Assembly: GCF_030563405.1 (NCBI RefSeq)
Contig: NZ_CP130748.1
Location: 2,604,001-2,668,000, forward strand
DNA: 64,000 nucleotides
Source: Vibrio sp. SNU_ST1
Lineage (GTDB): Bacteria > Pseudomonadota > Gammaproteobacteria > Enterobacterales > Vibrionaceae
Direction: 5' to 3'
The notes beneath the pieces were generated by a model. It saw nothing but the letters and a program-made list of their open reading frames with translations. It ran no database searches and was not told the DNA's origin. Below are positions 46,900 through 56,690 of this stretch, in pieces. Position numbers and translations under genes: made by a program. The first letter of the stretch is position 1. Every line of letters starts with the position of its first letter.

Positions 46900-48585
46900 G
46901 TGCTAACCAACCTCCCAACCGTTCTCCGTCAGGCTAGCTTACTTAGCCTGACTCAGGAACAAGCTGTTGCAGAGCTAGTTCATGCTTCTGGCAGGTCAAC
47001 GCCTGAAGCTTTGCTCACTCTGGGCTTATTCACTGGCGATAGCCTCGCACATAACATCAAAACCATTTTCGGTTTGCCGTTGGTGCAGCTAGCCAATACT
47101 GACTATGAAGTCTTGTGTGACCAATTAGGGCTTCGTGAATTGATCACTAAGTATCGTGCTATCCCAGTTGTCATCTCTAACTCTACTCTCACGCTCGCCT
47201 CTGCCGATCCAACCGACTTGCAAGCTGAAGACGACTTTCGATTTGCAACAGGATTACAGATTGAGTTGGTTGTCGCTAACTACTCCGAATTAGAAGGCGC
47301 CATACGAAAGCTGTATGGCCGATCTATTTCCGGGCAAGACTCCAAGCGCAAAGAGATCACCCAAGATGAGCTCGCCAATCTCGTTGAAGTCTCTGACGAC
47401 GAAATGACTTCAATTGAAGACCTTAGCAAAGACGACTCCCCTGTTAGCCGTTTTATCAATCAAATATTAGTGGATGCGGCCCGTAAAGGCGCATCAGACA
47501 TCCACTTCGAACCTTATGAAGAAAACTACCGAGTACGTCTGCGTTGCGATGGGATCCTTGTTGAGGTCCAACAGCCCGCTTCTCATTTAAGCCGTCGGTT
47601 ATCCGCTCGTTTAAAGATCCTTGCAAAGCTTGATATCGCCGAACGTCGCCTGCCGCAAGACGGTCGCATTAAGCTGCGTTTGAATGACGAACTCGCGATC
47701 GATATGCGTGTATCGACTCTACCGACATTATGGGGAGAAAAGATCGTACTGCGCCTTCTAGACAGCAGCGCAGCCAATCTCGACATTGATAAGCTCGGTT
47801 ACAGCGAGGATCAAAAAGCGCTCTATCTCAATGCCCTAAAACGCCCGCAAGGGATGATCTTAATGACTGGGCCCACTGGCAGCGGCAAAACGGTATCTCT
47901 TTATACGGGGCTTCGCATGCTTAACACCTCTGAGCGCAATATCTCAACAGCTGAAGATCCGGTGGAGATCAACCTGTGTGGTATCAATCAGGTACAGGTG
48001 ACACCAAAGATTGGTTTTGGATTTGCCGAAGCACTACGCTCTTTCTTGCGACAAGACCCTGATGTGGTGATGGTCGGTGAGATCCGTGATTTAGAAACCG
48101 CCGAGATCGCGATCAAAGCGTCACAAACGGGTCACTTAGTCCTCTCGACACTCCATACTAACTCAGCTTCGGAAACCGTGACTCGGCTCGCCCATATGGG
48201 GATTGAACCATTTAACCTCGCTTCGTCATTAAGCCTGATTATCGCGCAGCGACTGGCAAGGCGACTGTGCAACCACTGTAAAGCAGCTGACAACTCGCCG
48301 GACATATTTCTGCGTCACTCTATTCCTAACAATCAAACACTCTACAAAGCCACCCCACAAGGGTGCAATGAGTGTAATCAGGGTTACTCCGGTCGAGTGG
48401 GTATCTACGAAGTGATGCCGTTCACCGACAAACTAAAAAATAGTCTGATCAATAAACCTAACGCGTTAGAGATTGAAGATCTCGCGCGTAGAGAAGGAAT
48501 GAGAACACTGCAAGAATCCGGTATCGATAAGTTGCTTGAAGGCACGACCAGCTATCAAGAACTGCAACGTGTTCTGTATCTATAA
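46900..48585 (+). CDS. pilB: Type IV pilus assembly ATPase
   Basis: This 561-aa extension motor has an N-terminal MshEN/GspE-N domain (about 1-150), Walker A GPTGSGKTV near residue 325, an Asp box, Walker B VVMVGEIRD and the His box GHLVLSTLHTN. A zinc tetracysteine motif (CNHCK...CNECNQGYSGRVGIYEV) is complete. The start is a GTG at 46900, immediately after the pilA stop with only a weak SD, so translation may depend on ribosomes leaving pilA. PilB drives PilA polymerisation at the inner membrane with PilC. Confidence 0.95.
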   Translation: MLTNLPTVLRQASLLSLTQEQAVAELVHASGRSTPEALLTLGLFTGDSLAHNIKTIFGLPLVQLANTDYEVLCDQLGLRELITKYRAIPVVISNSTLTLASADPTDLQAEDDFRFATGLQIELVVANYSELEGAIRKLYGRSISGQDSKRKEITQDELANLVEVSDDEMTSIEDLSKDDSPVSRFINQILVDAARKGASDIHFEPYEENYRVRLRCDGILVEVQQPASHLSRRLSARLKILAKLDIAERRLPQDGRIKLRLNDELAIDMRVSTLPTLWGEKIVLRLLDSSAANLDIDKLGYSEDQKALYLNALKRPQGMILMTGPTGSGKTVSLYTGLRMLNTSERNISTAEDPVEINLCGINQVQVTPKIGFGFAEALRSFLRQDPDVVMVGEIRDLETAEIAIKASQTGHLVLSTLHTNSASETVTRLAHMGIEPFNLASSLSLIIAQRLARRLCNHCKAADNSPDIFLRHSIPNNQTLYKATPQGCNECNQGYSGRVGIYEVMPFTDKLKNSLINKPNALEIEDLARREGMRTLQESGIDKLLEGTTSYQELQRVLYL

Positions 48586-48600
48586 TCCATCGGAGCACTC

Positions 48601-49827
48601 ATGAGCACTAAACTGCAGTCACCATTAAAAAACTACCACTGGAAAGGCATAAACAGCTCAGGCAAAAAGGTGTCTGGGCAAACCTTGGCACTCGCCGAAT
48701 TAGAAGTACGAGAAAAGCTCAAAGATCAGCATATTCAGATTAAGAAAATCAAAAAGAAAAGTATCTCAGCCGTCACTCGTTTAACACACCGAGTCAAAGC
48801 CAAAGACATCACCATTTTGACTCGACAACTTGCGACCATGCTTGCCACTGGCGTGCCTATCGTTCAGGCCATTAAGCTAGTGTCAGACAATCACCGTAAA
48901 GCTGAAATGAAATCAATTCTATTGCACATCTGTCGAGGTGTCGAAGCGGGAACCCCTATATCAAAAGCGATGCGGACGGCAAGCACTCACTTTGATGACT
49001 TATACACCGATTTGGTCGCTACTGGCGAGCTTTCCGGAAACCTAGCGCAAGTCTTTGAACGCTTGGCAACCTATAGAGAAAAGAGTGAGCAGCTAAAATC
49101 TAAGGTCATAAAAGCATTGATTTACCCCACAATGGTGGTCGCTGTCGCGCTGACTGTCTCTTACTTAATGCTCACCATGGTCATTCCTGAATTTGAATCG
49201 ATGTTTTCAGGCTTCGGGGCAGACCTCCCTTGGTTTACTCAACAAGTACTCTCCCTTTCGCATTGGGTACAGGCTTACAGTCTTTATGCTGCCGTTGGCA
49301 TAGGGTTAGTCACATTATTTACCTACCAACTGCGTCAACGGTATTATTCCATTCGTTTATCATTCAGCCGTCTAGGGTTAAGACTTCCTATTCTTGGCGG
49401 AGTATTAGCCAAAGCCTCTATCGCCAAATTCAGCCGAACCTTATCAACCAGTTTTAGTTCAGGGATTCCCATTTTAACCAGCCTGAAGACCACAGCTAAA
49501 ACAGCAGGTAACCTGCATTATGAAGCGGCCATCATCGAAGTTCACCGTGAAACAGCCGCTGGCATGCCGATGTATATCGCGATGCGCAATACCGATGCCT
49601 TTCCTGAAATGGTTTTACAGATGGTCATGATAGGAGAAGAGTCCGGTAACCTTGATGACATGCTTAATAAAATCGCATCTATTTATGAATTTGAAGTCGA
49701 CAACACCGTCGATAATTTAGGTAAGATTCTAGAGCCACTGATCATCGTATTTTTAGGCACCGCTATTGGTGGGCTTGTTGTCGCGATGTACTTACCGATC
49801 TTTAATCTTATGAGTGTGTTAGGATAG
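48601..49827 (+). CDS. pilC: Type IV pilus inner-membrane platform protein
   Basis: This 408-aa polytopic protein has two GspF-type cytoplasmic domains (about 70-195 and 275-390, each starting with [15 protein letters not shown] or [18 protein letters not shown] sequence), three membrane spans and a basic N-terminal domain. It couples the PilB motor to pilus assembly. It lies 15 nt after pilB with a GGAG SD. Confidence 0.95.
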   Translation: MSTKLQSPLKNYHWKGINSSGKKVSGQTLALAELEVREKLKDQHIQIKKIKKKSISAVTRLTHRVKAKDITILTRQLATMLATGVPIVQAIKLVSDNHRKAEMKSILLHICRGVEAGTPISKAMRTASTHFDDLYTDLVATGELSGNLAQVFERLATYREKSEQLKSKVIKALIYPTMVVAVALTVSYLMLTMVIPEFESMFSGFGADLPWFTQQVLSLSHWVQAYSLYAAVGIGLVTLFTYQLRQRYYSIRLSFSRLGLRLPILGGVLAKASIAKFSRTLSTSFSSGIPILTSLKTTAKTAGNLHYEAAIIEVHRETAAGMPMYIAMRNTDAFPEMVLQMVMIGEESGNLDDMLNKIASIYEFEVDNTVDNLGKILEPLIIVFLGTAIGGLVVAMYLPIFNLMSVLG

Positions 49828-49895
49828 CTAAAAGCAACCAAACACCCCTCAAGCAGAGAACCACTGCTTGTATTGATTAAGTGGTAAAGGACACT

Positions 49896-50765
49896 ATGGA
49901 AGTATTTCACTACTATCCTTGGCTATTCCCCGTATTAGCTTTCATTTTTAGCCTTCTTATTGGCAGTTTCCTCAACGTAGTCATACACCGTTTACCGATT
50001 ATGATGGAGCGAGAGTGGCAACAAGAGTGCTCGGAGTATTTCTCTCAATATAAAATTCCAGCGCCAGAGGGGAAGTTCAATCTCAGTATCCCTCGTTCGG
50101 CTTGCCCGAAATGTAAAACCCAATTAAGAATCGTCGACAATGTTCCAGTATTAAGCTGGTTGTTCTTGAAAGGTAAGTGTCATAGCTGTGCTAATCCAAT
50201 CAGTGCTCGCTATCCATTGGTCGAACTGCTGACTGCAATACTATGCACCGTCGTGGCTAGCCACTTTGGTTTCAGTTACTACGCCATTGCTTTGATTTTT
50301 TTCACCTTTGCATTGATTGCCGCAACCTTTATCGACTTGGATACCATGATGTTACCTGATCAAATCACCTTACCTTTGGTTTGGTCTGGTATCGCTTTAG
50401 CACTGTTTAACATCAGCCCTGTATCGCTTCAAGATTCCGTAGTTGGCGCAATGGCCGGCTACCTAGCTTTGTGGTCGGTTTATTGGTTGTTCAAGCTACT
50501 AACAGGCAAAGAAGGCATGGGGTATGGAGATTTCAAACTCCTAGCGGCATTAGGTGCATGGCTGGGTTGGCAACACCTGCCGATGATCATCCTTTTATCT
50601 TCACTTGTCGGCCTTGTTTTCGGATTAATTCAGCTTCGCCTGAAACAGCAAGGTATAGATAGAGCCTTCCCATTTGGGCCTTATCTTGCGATTGCAGGTT
50701 GGGTAAGTTTGATGTGGGGTAACGACATCATGGGTTGGTATTTCACTTCTGTACTAGGAATTTAA
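49896..50765 (+). CDS. pilD: Prepilin peptidase / N-methyltransferase
   Basis: This 289-aa polytopic aspartic protease cleaves type IV prepilin and type II secretion pseudopilin leaders and methylates the new N-terminus. It has two CxxC pairs (CPKCKTQ, CHSCAN) in the cytoplasmic methylase loop and catalytic aspartates in [12 protein letters not shown] and GYGDFKLL (GxGD family). I chose the ATG at 49896, which has AAGGA 7 nt upstream, over the in-frame codon at 49881. coaE begins 3 nt after its stop. Confidence 0.95.
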   Translation: MEVFHYYPWLFPVLAFIFSLLIGSFLNVVIHRLPIMMEREWQQECSEYFSQYKIPAPEGKFNLSIPRSACPKCKTQLRIVDNVPVLSWLFLKGKCHSCANPISARYPLVELLTAILCTVVASHFGFSYYAIALIFFTFALIAATFIDLDTMMLPDQITLPLVWSGIALALFNISPVSLQDSVVGAMAGYLALWSVYWLFKLLTGKEGMGYGDFKLLAALGAWLGWQHLPMIILLSSLVGLVFGLIQLRLKQQGIDRAFPFGPYLAIAGWVSLMWGNDIMGWYFTSVLGI

Positions 50766-50767
50766 CC

Positions 50768-51382
50768 ATGGCAATTATTATCGGATTAAGCGGTGGGATC
50801 GCCAGCGGTAAAACCACAGTAGCCAACCTGTTCAATGAGCATTTCAATATTGATATTGTCGATGCTGATATCGTGGCACGCAAAGTGGTGGCGTTGGGCA
50901 GTAACGGCTTAAAGCAGATAATCGCTCATTTTGGTGAGGTTATCTTGCTTGAAGATGGAACACTCGACCGCAGTAAACTGCGTGAGCTGATCTTCTCCGA
51001 TCCTAAAGAGAAACAGTGGCTCAATGACCTTCTTCACCCAATGATTCGCGACAAAATTGACAGTGACCTGTCTAAAGTCACATCCCCTTATGCTTTATTA
51101 GTCGCACCGCTATTGGTTGAAAACCAAATGCAAGGCATGACCGATCGCGTATTAATCGTTGATGTGCCGGTAGAAGTGCAAATAGAACGTACGATGAGTC
51201 GCGATAATGTTTCTAGGAAACAAGTTGAATCAATATTAAAATCACAGGCATCAAGAGAACAGCGCTTAGCAGTTGCAGATGACGTGATTAAAAACCATAC
51301 TAAAAACCAAGAACTTTTGCCTCAAATCACAGATTTACATCAAAAGTATCTGGCAATCAGTGCTGTAGATGGGTCAGAATAG
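50768..51382 (+). CDS. coaE: Dephospho-CoA kinase
   Basis: This 204-aa P-loop kinase phosphorylates the 3'-hydroxyl of dephospho-CoA in the last step of CoA synthesis. It has Walker A GLSGGIASGKTTV at the N-terminus, DADIVAR and a lid with RTMSRDNVS. The ATG at 50768 gives family length. The ORF upstream overlaps pilD and is not supported. The pilD-coaE-zapD-yacG order is a conserved gammaproteobacterial cluster. Confidence 0.96.
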   Translation: MAIIIGLSGGIASGKTTVANLFNEHFNIDIVDADIVARKVVALGSNGLKQIIAHFGEVILLEDGTLDRSKLRELIFSDPKEKQWLNDLLHPMIRDKIDSDLSKVTSPYALLVAPLLVENQMQGMTDRVLIVDVPVEVQIERTMSRDNVSRKQVESILKSQASREQRLAVADDVIKNHTKNQELLPQITDLHQKYLAISAVDGSE

Positions 51383-51408
51383 AACAATGTTGAATGAAGG
51401 TTTGCTCG

Positions 51409-52149
51409 ATGATCACCCACAAATTTGAACATCCTCTAAATGAGAAAACACGCATTTACTTAAGAGTTGAATCACTCTTGAGGCAGTTACACCTGTCTTC
51501 TGCATTTTCCGATGCTCAACAGTATCAACTCTTTTTCCGTTCTATCTTTGATCTGATTGAAATCTTCGAACAGATACAACTTAAGAGCGAACTCGCAAAA
51601 GATATTGAGAAACAGCGTGTAACCTATAAAAGTTGGTTAGATGTTGAAGGTGTCGATCAAGAGATGCTGACATCATTGCTCAATGATATTAGCCATATCT
51701 ATCGTGAATTGATGCAGGCGGAACGTTTTGGGCAATCATTAAAGGAAGACCGCTTCCTTAGCGCCATTCGTCAACGCTTTAACTTGCCAGGTGGCTCATG
51801 TTGCTTTGATTTACCGGCTCTACATTATTGGCTTCATCTTCCTCTTGATAAGAGAGTTAGAGATGCTAAGACATGGATGGATAGCCTACAGCCTCTGTAT
51901 GAAGCATTAACACTATGGTTGAAGCTCACCAGAGAGACTGGTCACTTTAAGGATCAGATCGCTCGTACAGGTTTCTTCCAAAGCGATGCTGATGAAGCGA
52001 ATATCCTTCGCCTTTCAATTCCAATGCAGTACGGTGCCTACCCGATGATCTCGGGACATAAAAACCGTTTCGCTATTAAATTTATGAGCTTTGAAACTGG
52101 GCAAGCCTGTACTCAAGATATTGAATTTGAGTTGGCTATCTGCAGCTAA
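51409..52149 (+). CDS. zapD: Cell division protein ZapD
   Basis: This 246-aa soluble, largely helical protein cross-links FtsZ protofilaments through the FtsZ C-terminal tail. The N-terminus [19 protein letters not shown] is the family signature, followed by a beta domain. The ATG at 51409 is preceded by TGAAGG with 8-nt spacing, so the form starting at 51394 is less likely. It lies between coaE and yacG, as in E. coli. Confidence 0.95.
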   Translation: MITHKFEHPLNEKTRIYLRVESLLRQLHLSSAFSDAQQYQLFFRSIFDLIEIFEQIQLKSELAKDIEKQRVTYKSWLDVEGVDQEMLTSLLNDISHIYRELMQAERFGQSLKEDRFLSAIRQRFNLPGGSCCFDLPALHYWLHLPLDKRVRDAKTWMDSLQPLYEALTLWLKLTRETGHFKDQIARTGFFQSDADEANILRLSIPMQYGAYPMISGHKNRFAIKFMSFETGQACTQDIEFELAICS

Positions 52150-52229
52150 TTCATTTCCTTTATTGTTTGGCTTGAGTTGTCACTTGAGCCTAAACTATTT
52201 CTTACAACACCCTCTAATTAAGAATCACT

Positions 52230-52427
52230 ATGTCGAACAAAATCACCATCGTTAAATGCCCTCAATGTAACACTGACGTTGAATGGGGTGAACAAAGCCC
52301 ACATCGCCCGTTTTGCAGCAAGCAATGTCAGATGATTGATTTCGGTGAATGGGCGGACGAAGAGAACAGTATCGCTGGCGCACCGGACATGTCGGATAGC
52401 GATGGTTGGTCGGAAGATCCATATTAA
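52230..52427 (+). CDS. yacG: DNA gyrase inhibitor / zinc-finger protein YacG
   Basis: This 65-aa zinc-ribbon protein with Cys10, Cys13, Cys29 and Cys33 has an acidic, disordered C-terminus. E. coli YacG binds GyrB and blocks DNA binding. It is the last gene of the pilus-coaE-zapD run and is followed by a terminator. Confidence 0.94.
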   Translation: MSNKITIVKCPQCNTDVEWGEQSPHRPFCSKQCQMIDFGEWADEENSIAGAPDMSDSDGWSEDPY

Positions 52428-52454
52428 GCAACTTAGCGTAACGAGTAAATTTTG

Positions 52455-52486
52455 AAGGGTTGGCGTTTTACGTCAATCCTTTTTTA
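52455..52486 (+). terminator. yacG terminator
   Basis: An 11-bp stem with two G-U pairs (AAGGGTTGGCG/CGTCAATCCTT) and loop TTTTA is followed by a T-run. Confidence 0.8.
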
Positions 52487-52489
52487 TTG

Positions 52490-52810
52490 CCGGTAAGATG
52501 GTATGAGTAGAGATTCCCTACTCCTTCCTTCGTCAGTCTAGGGAATGACGGTTACCGTCACTACGGGATTCGATTAGCCACAGCCTTCCTACTTGTCCTC
52601 TTCCGTAATAAGTCTTCATCATCCAATGCCAGATTCCAGTTACCCATTCGTCATTCTCAAGAGTGAGGAACTAACGAGTTGGAAATCTAATAACCTCGAA
52701 CTACCTAGCTTTCCGACGGTATACTCACGTATGACACTCTTCTCATCTCTCTATATCCGCCCCAGAGCGAGCAACGAGCGAATTGAGGCTCTCTTACCTA
52801 TGAAACTCTA
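52490..52810. repeat. Gene-free mosaic of small palindromes, probably degenerate dispersed repeat
   Basis: About 320 bp between the yacG and rplS terminators. It contains an 8-bp inverted repeat ATTCCCTA (52513-52520)/TAGGGAAT (52539-52546) and directly after it TGACGGTTACCGTCA (52546-52560). Further on, TCATTCTCAAGAGTGAGGAA (about 52652-52671) resembles intergenic sequence I recall from V. splendidus-group genomes. A 72-codon frame at 52593-52811 crosses it but shows no protein features. Confidence 0.5.
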
Positions 52811-52822
52811 AATAGCAGACAC

Positions 52823-52853
52823 AAAAAAGCGGAGCCAAGTGGCTCCGCTTTTA
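52823..52853 (-). terminator. Terminator of the rpsP-rimM-trmD-rplS operon
   Basis: AAAAAAGCGGAGCC-AAGT-GGCTCCGCTTTT with a T-tract on the - strand, 21 nt past the rplS stop. Confidence 0.93.
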
Positions 52854-52873
52854 TCGATAGAATGCAAAAAGAA

Positions 52874-53227
52874 TTACTTCTTAGTAAGCTTCTCTTTAAT
52901 ACGAGCTGACTTACCAGAACGCTCACGTAGGTAGTACAACTTGGCACGACGTACTGCACCACGGCGTTTAACTTCGATGCTATCAACCATTGGAGAGTGA
53001 GTTTGGAACGCACGCTCTACGCCTTCACCGTTCGAGATCTTACGAACTGTGAATGCAGAGTGTAGACCACGGTTACGAATAGCGATTACAACGCCTTCGA
53101 AAGCCTGTAGACGCTCACGGTCACCTTCTTTTACCTTAACCTTAACTACAACAGTGTCACCTGGTGCGAATTTAGGAAGGTCTGATTTTAGTTGCTCTTC
53201 TTCAAGAGCCTTGATGATGTTGCTCAT
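52874..53227 (-). CDS. rplS: 50S ribosomal protein L19
   Basis: This 117-aa protein lies at the 30S-50S interface. The family pattern is [30 protein letters not shown]..., then [25 protein letters not shown]. It is the last gene of the conserved rpsP-rimM-trmD-rplS operon, 59 nt after trmD. Confidence 0.98.
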
Positions 53228-53286
53228 TTGTATAAATTCCTAGAATAAACTGATACTAAATTTAATAGGTTACTGCTTGCTTTTCG

Positions 53287-54027
53287 TTAAGAGCGTTGCT
53301 CTTTAATGAATTCAGCCAGTAATTGTTCCTGTTCGTCAGTCAGAGCTAGGTTTTCCAGGAGTTCTGGTCTTCTTAGCCAAGTTCGGCCCAACGATTGTTT
53401 TAATCGCCAGCGACGAATGTCCTTATGGTTTCCAGACTTGAGTACCGATGGCACATCTTTATCGTCTAGTACCTCAGGGCGCGTATAATGGGGACAATCT
53501 AGCAAACCATTTGCAAAAGAATCTTCTTCTGCTGAAGCGAAATCTCCAAGTACACCCGGAACAAACCGAGAGACTGAATCAATCAACGTCATGGCTGGCA
53601 GCTCGCCACCCGTCATCACAAAATCTCCAATCGACCATTCTTCGTCGACTTCAGATTGAATGATGCGCTCATCTACCCCTTCATAGCGACCACAAATAAG
53701 AAGCAAGTTCTCGTTTGTTGCCAGCTCTTCAACACCTTGTTGGTCGAGTTTACGACCTTGAGGTGAAAGGTAAATAACCTTCGTCTTTCCCGGTGCTGCC
53801 TGTTTGGCTGTTTGGATAGCATCGCGCAAAGGCTGAACCATCATTAACATGCCAGGACCACCACCGTAAGGTCTGTCATCAACAGTGCGATGTTTATCAT
53901 GAGTGAAATCACGAGGATTCCATGTCTCAATAGATAAAAGACCTTTTTTAACCGCTTGACCTGTTACTCCAAAATCAGTAACAGAACGGAACATTTCAGG
54001 AAAAAGGCTAATAATGCCAACCCACAT
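53287..54027 (-). CDS. trmD: tRNA (guanine37-N1)-methyltransferase
   Basis: This 246-aa SPOUT methyltransferase makes m1G37 and so prevents +1 frameshifting. It has [13 protein letters not shown], the knot motifs [14 protein letters not shown] and [15 protein letters not shown], and the catalytic Asp in [11 protein letters not shown]. It lies 26 nt after rimM. Confidence 0.98.
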   Translation of the reverse strand: MWVGIISLFPEMFRSVTDFGVTGQAVKKGLLSIETWNPRDFTHDKHRTVDDRPYGGGPGMLMMVQPLRDAIQTAKQAAPGKTKVIYLSPQGRKLDQQGVEELATNENLLLICGRYEGVDERIIQSEVDEEWSIGDFVMTGGELPAMTLIDSVSRFVPGVLGDFASAEEDSFANGLLDCPHYTRPEVLDDKDVPSVLKSGNHKDIRRWRLKQSLGRTWLRRPELLENLALTDEQEQLLAEFIKEQRS

Positions 54028-54053
54028 GTGTTCTCTCGCTCTGTAATTTGGAG

Positions 54054-54608
54054 TTAGAATCCAGGATCCCAGTCAACTTCGATCCGGCGAGCTTCGCGAT
54101 CAACTTTCTTGATCACTTGCTCTTCAAGGTACGGGATTAACCGTTCCTTTTGGCCAAAAGCATCTTTAAGATTTGCTTTTATTACTAGAACATCGTTCGA
54201 GCCAGTTTCTAATAGGTCAGTGACCTCACCAAGGTTGTAACCTTTAGTGGTAAAAACTTGCATACCGAACAATTCGCGCCAGTAGAATTCATCTTCTGAC
54301 AATTCAGGTAATGAAGCAGGGTCAATAGCAATTTCAAAGTTGGTCATCAGTTGCGCGTCTTCACGTACATCTAATCCCGCTAGCTTACAGACATAGCCTT
54401 GACCATGACGTTTCCAGCTTTCAACTTTATACTCAACCCACTCGCCCTTTAGCTTTAAATACCAAGGACTGTAATCAAATATGCTTTCAGCATTGTCTGT
54501 GTAGGAGAACACTTTAAGCCAGCCACGAATACCATAGGTAGACCCAAGTTTACCCATAACAATTCTTTCGTTTTGCTCGCTCATCGTTTCTTTACCCTTC
54601 ATCGACAT
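54054..54608 (-). CDS. rimM: Ribosome maturation factor RimM
   Basis: This 16S rRNA processing factor of 184 aa binds S19 during 30S head assembly. It has an N-terminal RimM domain ([20 protein letters not shown]) and a PRC-barrel (about 100-180, [12 protein letters not shown]...). The start is ambiguous. ATG 54608 gives the same distance to the GKLG motif as E. coli, whereas ATG 54584 (MSEQ) has a better SD (GAAGGG). Confidence 0.95.
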   Translation of the reverse strand: MSMKGKETMSEQNERIVMGKLGSTYGIRGWLKVFSYTDNAESIFDYSPWYLKLKGEWVEYKVESWKRHGQGYVCKLAGLDVREDAQLMTNFEIAIDPASLPELSEDEFYWRELFGMQVFTTKGYNLGEVTDLLETGSNDVLVIKANLKDAFGQKERLIPYLEEQVIKKVDREARRIEVDWDPGF

Positions 54609-54634
54609 AAGCTATTTCTCTTTTTAAAAAAGAA

Positions 54635-54883
54635 TTAAGCCGCTTTTTGAGCGTCTTTAACTAGCTTAGCTACGCGGTCAGATAGAGATGCGCCTTGACC
54701 AACCCAGTGGTTAACACGATCTAGGTCTAGACGTAGACCTTCTTCTTGACCTTGAGCAGTAGGGTTAAAGAAACCTACTTTCTCGATGAAACGGCCAGTT
54801 ACAGAGTTACGGCTATCCGCAACTACGATTTGATAAAATGGGCGCTTCTTTGCACCGTGACGTGCCAAACGAATGGTTACCAT
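54635..54883 (-). CDS. rpsP: 30S ribosomal protein S16
   Basis: This 82-aa protein has the start [20 protein letters not shown], the S16 signature. It is the first gene of the operon. Two hairpins lie in the 212 nt upstream. Confidence 0.98.
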   Translation of the reverse strand: MVTIRLARHGAKKRPFYQIVVADSRNSVTGRFIEKVGFFNPTAQGQEEGLRLDLDRVNHWVGQGASLSDRVAKLVKDAQKAA

Positions 54884-54917
54884 GTCGTCCTCTTTGCTTT
54901 CTTAATAAAATAATTAA

Positions 54918-54944
54918 CCCCAAGTATAAGTAAATAGCTTGGGG
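54918..54944 (-). promoter_or_regulatory. Hairpin in the rpsP leader
   Basis: CCCCAAG/CTTGGGG, a 7-bp stem with a 13-nt loop, 35 nt upstream of the rpsP start and 16 nt from a second GC-rich hairpin. Role unknown. Confidence 0.45.
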
Positions 54945-54960
54945 TCTCGTGCCAAATTAA

Positions 54961-54989
54961 AGCCCCGGAATTTTACTCTTATTCCGGGG
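54961..54989 (-). terminator. ffh terminator-like hairpin
   Basis: GCCCCGGAAT - 9-nt loop - ATTCCGGGGC followed by TTTAATTT on the - strand. It lies between ffh and rpsP. Confidence 0.7.
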
Positions 54990-55095
54990 CAATGCAAGGG
55001 CTTTAGCTATTTTTTCACCAACATAGCTTCCGTACACTTTCTGTGACACGGCTAACACTATGAAAAGTAACGTAGCTAAAGCTTACATTTGTAGG

Positions 55096-56490
55096 TTATC
55101 GGCCAAACGGGTTAAAACCACCACCCATTCCGCCCATACCTCCACCGCCGCCCATCATGCCTTGCATGTTGCGCATCATGCCTTTCATGCCACCTTTCTG
55201 CATCTTCTTCATCATCTTCTGCATCTGGGTGAACTGCTTAAGCATACGGTTTACATCTTGTACTTGCGTACCAGAACCAGCGGCAATACGCTTTTTGCGT
55301 GAGCCTTTGATTAGATCAGGGCGTTGACGCTCTTTCATTGTCATAGAGTTGATGATCGCTTCCATCTGCTTGAACATCTTGTCATCAACTTTATCTTTAA
55401 CGTTGTCTGGTAGCTGAGACATACCTGGAAGCTTATCCATCATGCCCATCATGCCGCCCATGTTTTTCATTTGACCAAGTTGCTCGCGGAAGTCTTCAAG
55501 GTCAAAACCTTTCTTCTCTTTGAACTTCTTAGCCAGTTTCTCTGCTTTCTCGGTATCAACGTTCTTCTGTAGATCTTCAATAAGAGACAGTACGTCGCCC
55601 ATACCTAGAATACGAGAAGCAACACGATCTGGGTGGAATGGTTCTAGTGCGTCAGTCTTTTCACCAACACCTAAGAATTTAATCGGTTTGCCTGTGATAT
55701 GACGAACAGACAGTGCTGCACCACCACGCGCATCACCATCAACTTTCGTCAAGATAACACCGGTTAGTGGTAGCGTATCACCAAAGGCTTTTGCAGTATT
55801 CGCAGCATCTTGACCTGTCATTGCATCAACAACAAACAACGTCTCTACTGGTTTAATGGCAGTATGAAGCTCTTTGATCTCGCCCATCATCTCTTCATCG
55901 ATAGCCAAACGACCGGCAGTATCGACAATTAGCACGTCGTAGAATTTCTTCTTCGCGTGGTCGATTGCAGCGTTTGCAATATCAAGAGGCTTTTGGTCAG
56001 CTGAAGATGGGAAGAAATCAACACCCACATCGCTTGCTAAGGTTTCAAGCTGTTTGATCGCGGCTGGACGGTAAACGTCGGCAGACACAACCAAAACTTT
56101 CTTCTTATCACGCTCAGTCAGGAGCTTAGATAGCTTACCTACCGATGTGGTTTTACCCGCACCTTGTAGACCCGCCATTAAGATAACTGCTGGCGGTTGT
56201 GCTGCTAGGTCAAGAGCCTCGTTAGACTCCCCCATCACAGCTTCAAGTTCAGCTTGAACGATCTTAATGAACTCTTGACCCGGTGTGAGAGATTTAGAAA
56301 CCTCAACACCTACAGCGCCTTCTTTTACGCGCTTAACAAAATCGCGGACAACTGGCAGTGCAACGTCGGCTTCAAGTAGCGCCATACGTACTTCACGCAG
56401 CGTCTCTTTAATATTGTCTTCGGTCAGGCGACCTTTACCGCTGATGTTTTTCAGCGTTTTGGATAGACGATCCGTTAAATTATCAAACAT
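55096..56490 (-). CDS. ffh: Signal recognition particle protein
   Basis: This 464-aa SRP GTPase has an N domain (1-90) and a G domain with GLQGAGKTTS, DTAGR, TKVDGDARGG. A methionine-rich M domain (about 300-455), including GSRKKRIAAGSGTQVQDVNRMLKQF, binds 4.5S RNA and signal peptides. The tail is extremely Gly/Met-rich. The ATG at 56490 (MFDNLTDRLSKTL) aligns with E. coli Ffh and is preceded by AAGAG. The frame extends six codons further but without support. Confidence 0.97.
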   Translation of the reverse strand: MFDNLTDRLSKTLKNISGKGRLTEDNIKETLREVRMALLEADVALPVVRDFVKRVKEGAVGVEVSKSLTPGQEFIKIVQAELEAVMGESNEALDLAAQPPAVILMAGLQGAGKTTSVGKLSKLLTERDKKKVLVVSADVYRPAAIKQLETLASDVGVDFFPSSADQKPLDIANAAIDHAKKKFYDVLIVDTAGRLAIDEEMMGEIKELHTAIKPVETLFVVDAMTGQDAANTAKAFGDTLPLTGVILTKVDGDARGGAALSVRHITGKPIKFLGVGEKTDALEPFHPDRVASRILGMGDVLSLIEDLQKNVDTEKAEKLAKKFKEKKGFDLEDFREQLGQMKNMGGMMGMMDKLPGMSQLPDNVKDKVDDKMFKQMEAIINSMTMKERQRPDLIKGSRKKRIAAGSGTQVQDVNRMLKQFTQMQKMMKKMQKGGMKGMMRNMQGMMGGGGGMGGMGGGFNPFGR

Positions 56491-56690
56491 AGTTTTCTCT
56501 TCGCTCAAAACTGCGACTATTACTGTGAGTATACATTAGCGCGGATTAGAGTCATACCCGTTGTGGAGCGTTAATCATCCACGCATGTGATGTGAGACAT
56601 TATTCACTTGGAATTGAATGAGGTTCACCATAGCCCCAAAGAGCGATGCGAGGTATAATTCGCCAATTAGTAATCATTTAAATGGATACC

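Noticed and set aside
52593..52811. 72-codon + strand frame between yacG and rplS
   Set aside because: It crosses the palindrome-rich stretch, has no SD or domain, and runs toward the rplS terminator. Probably chance or a repeat-derived frame.
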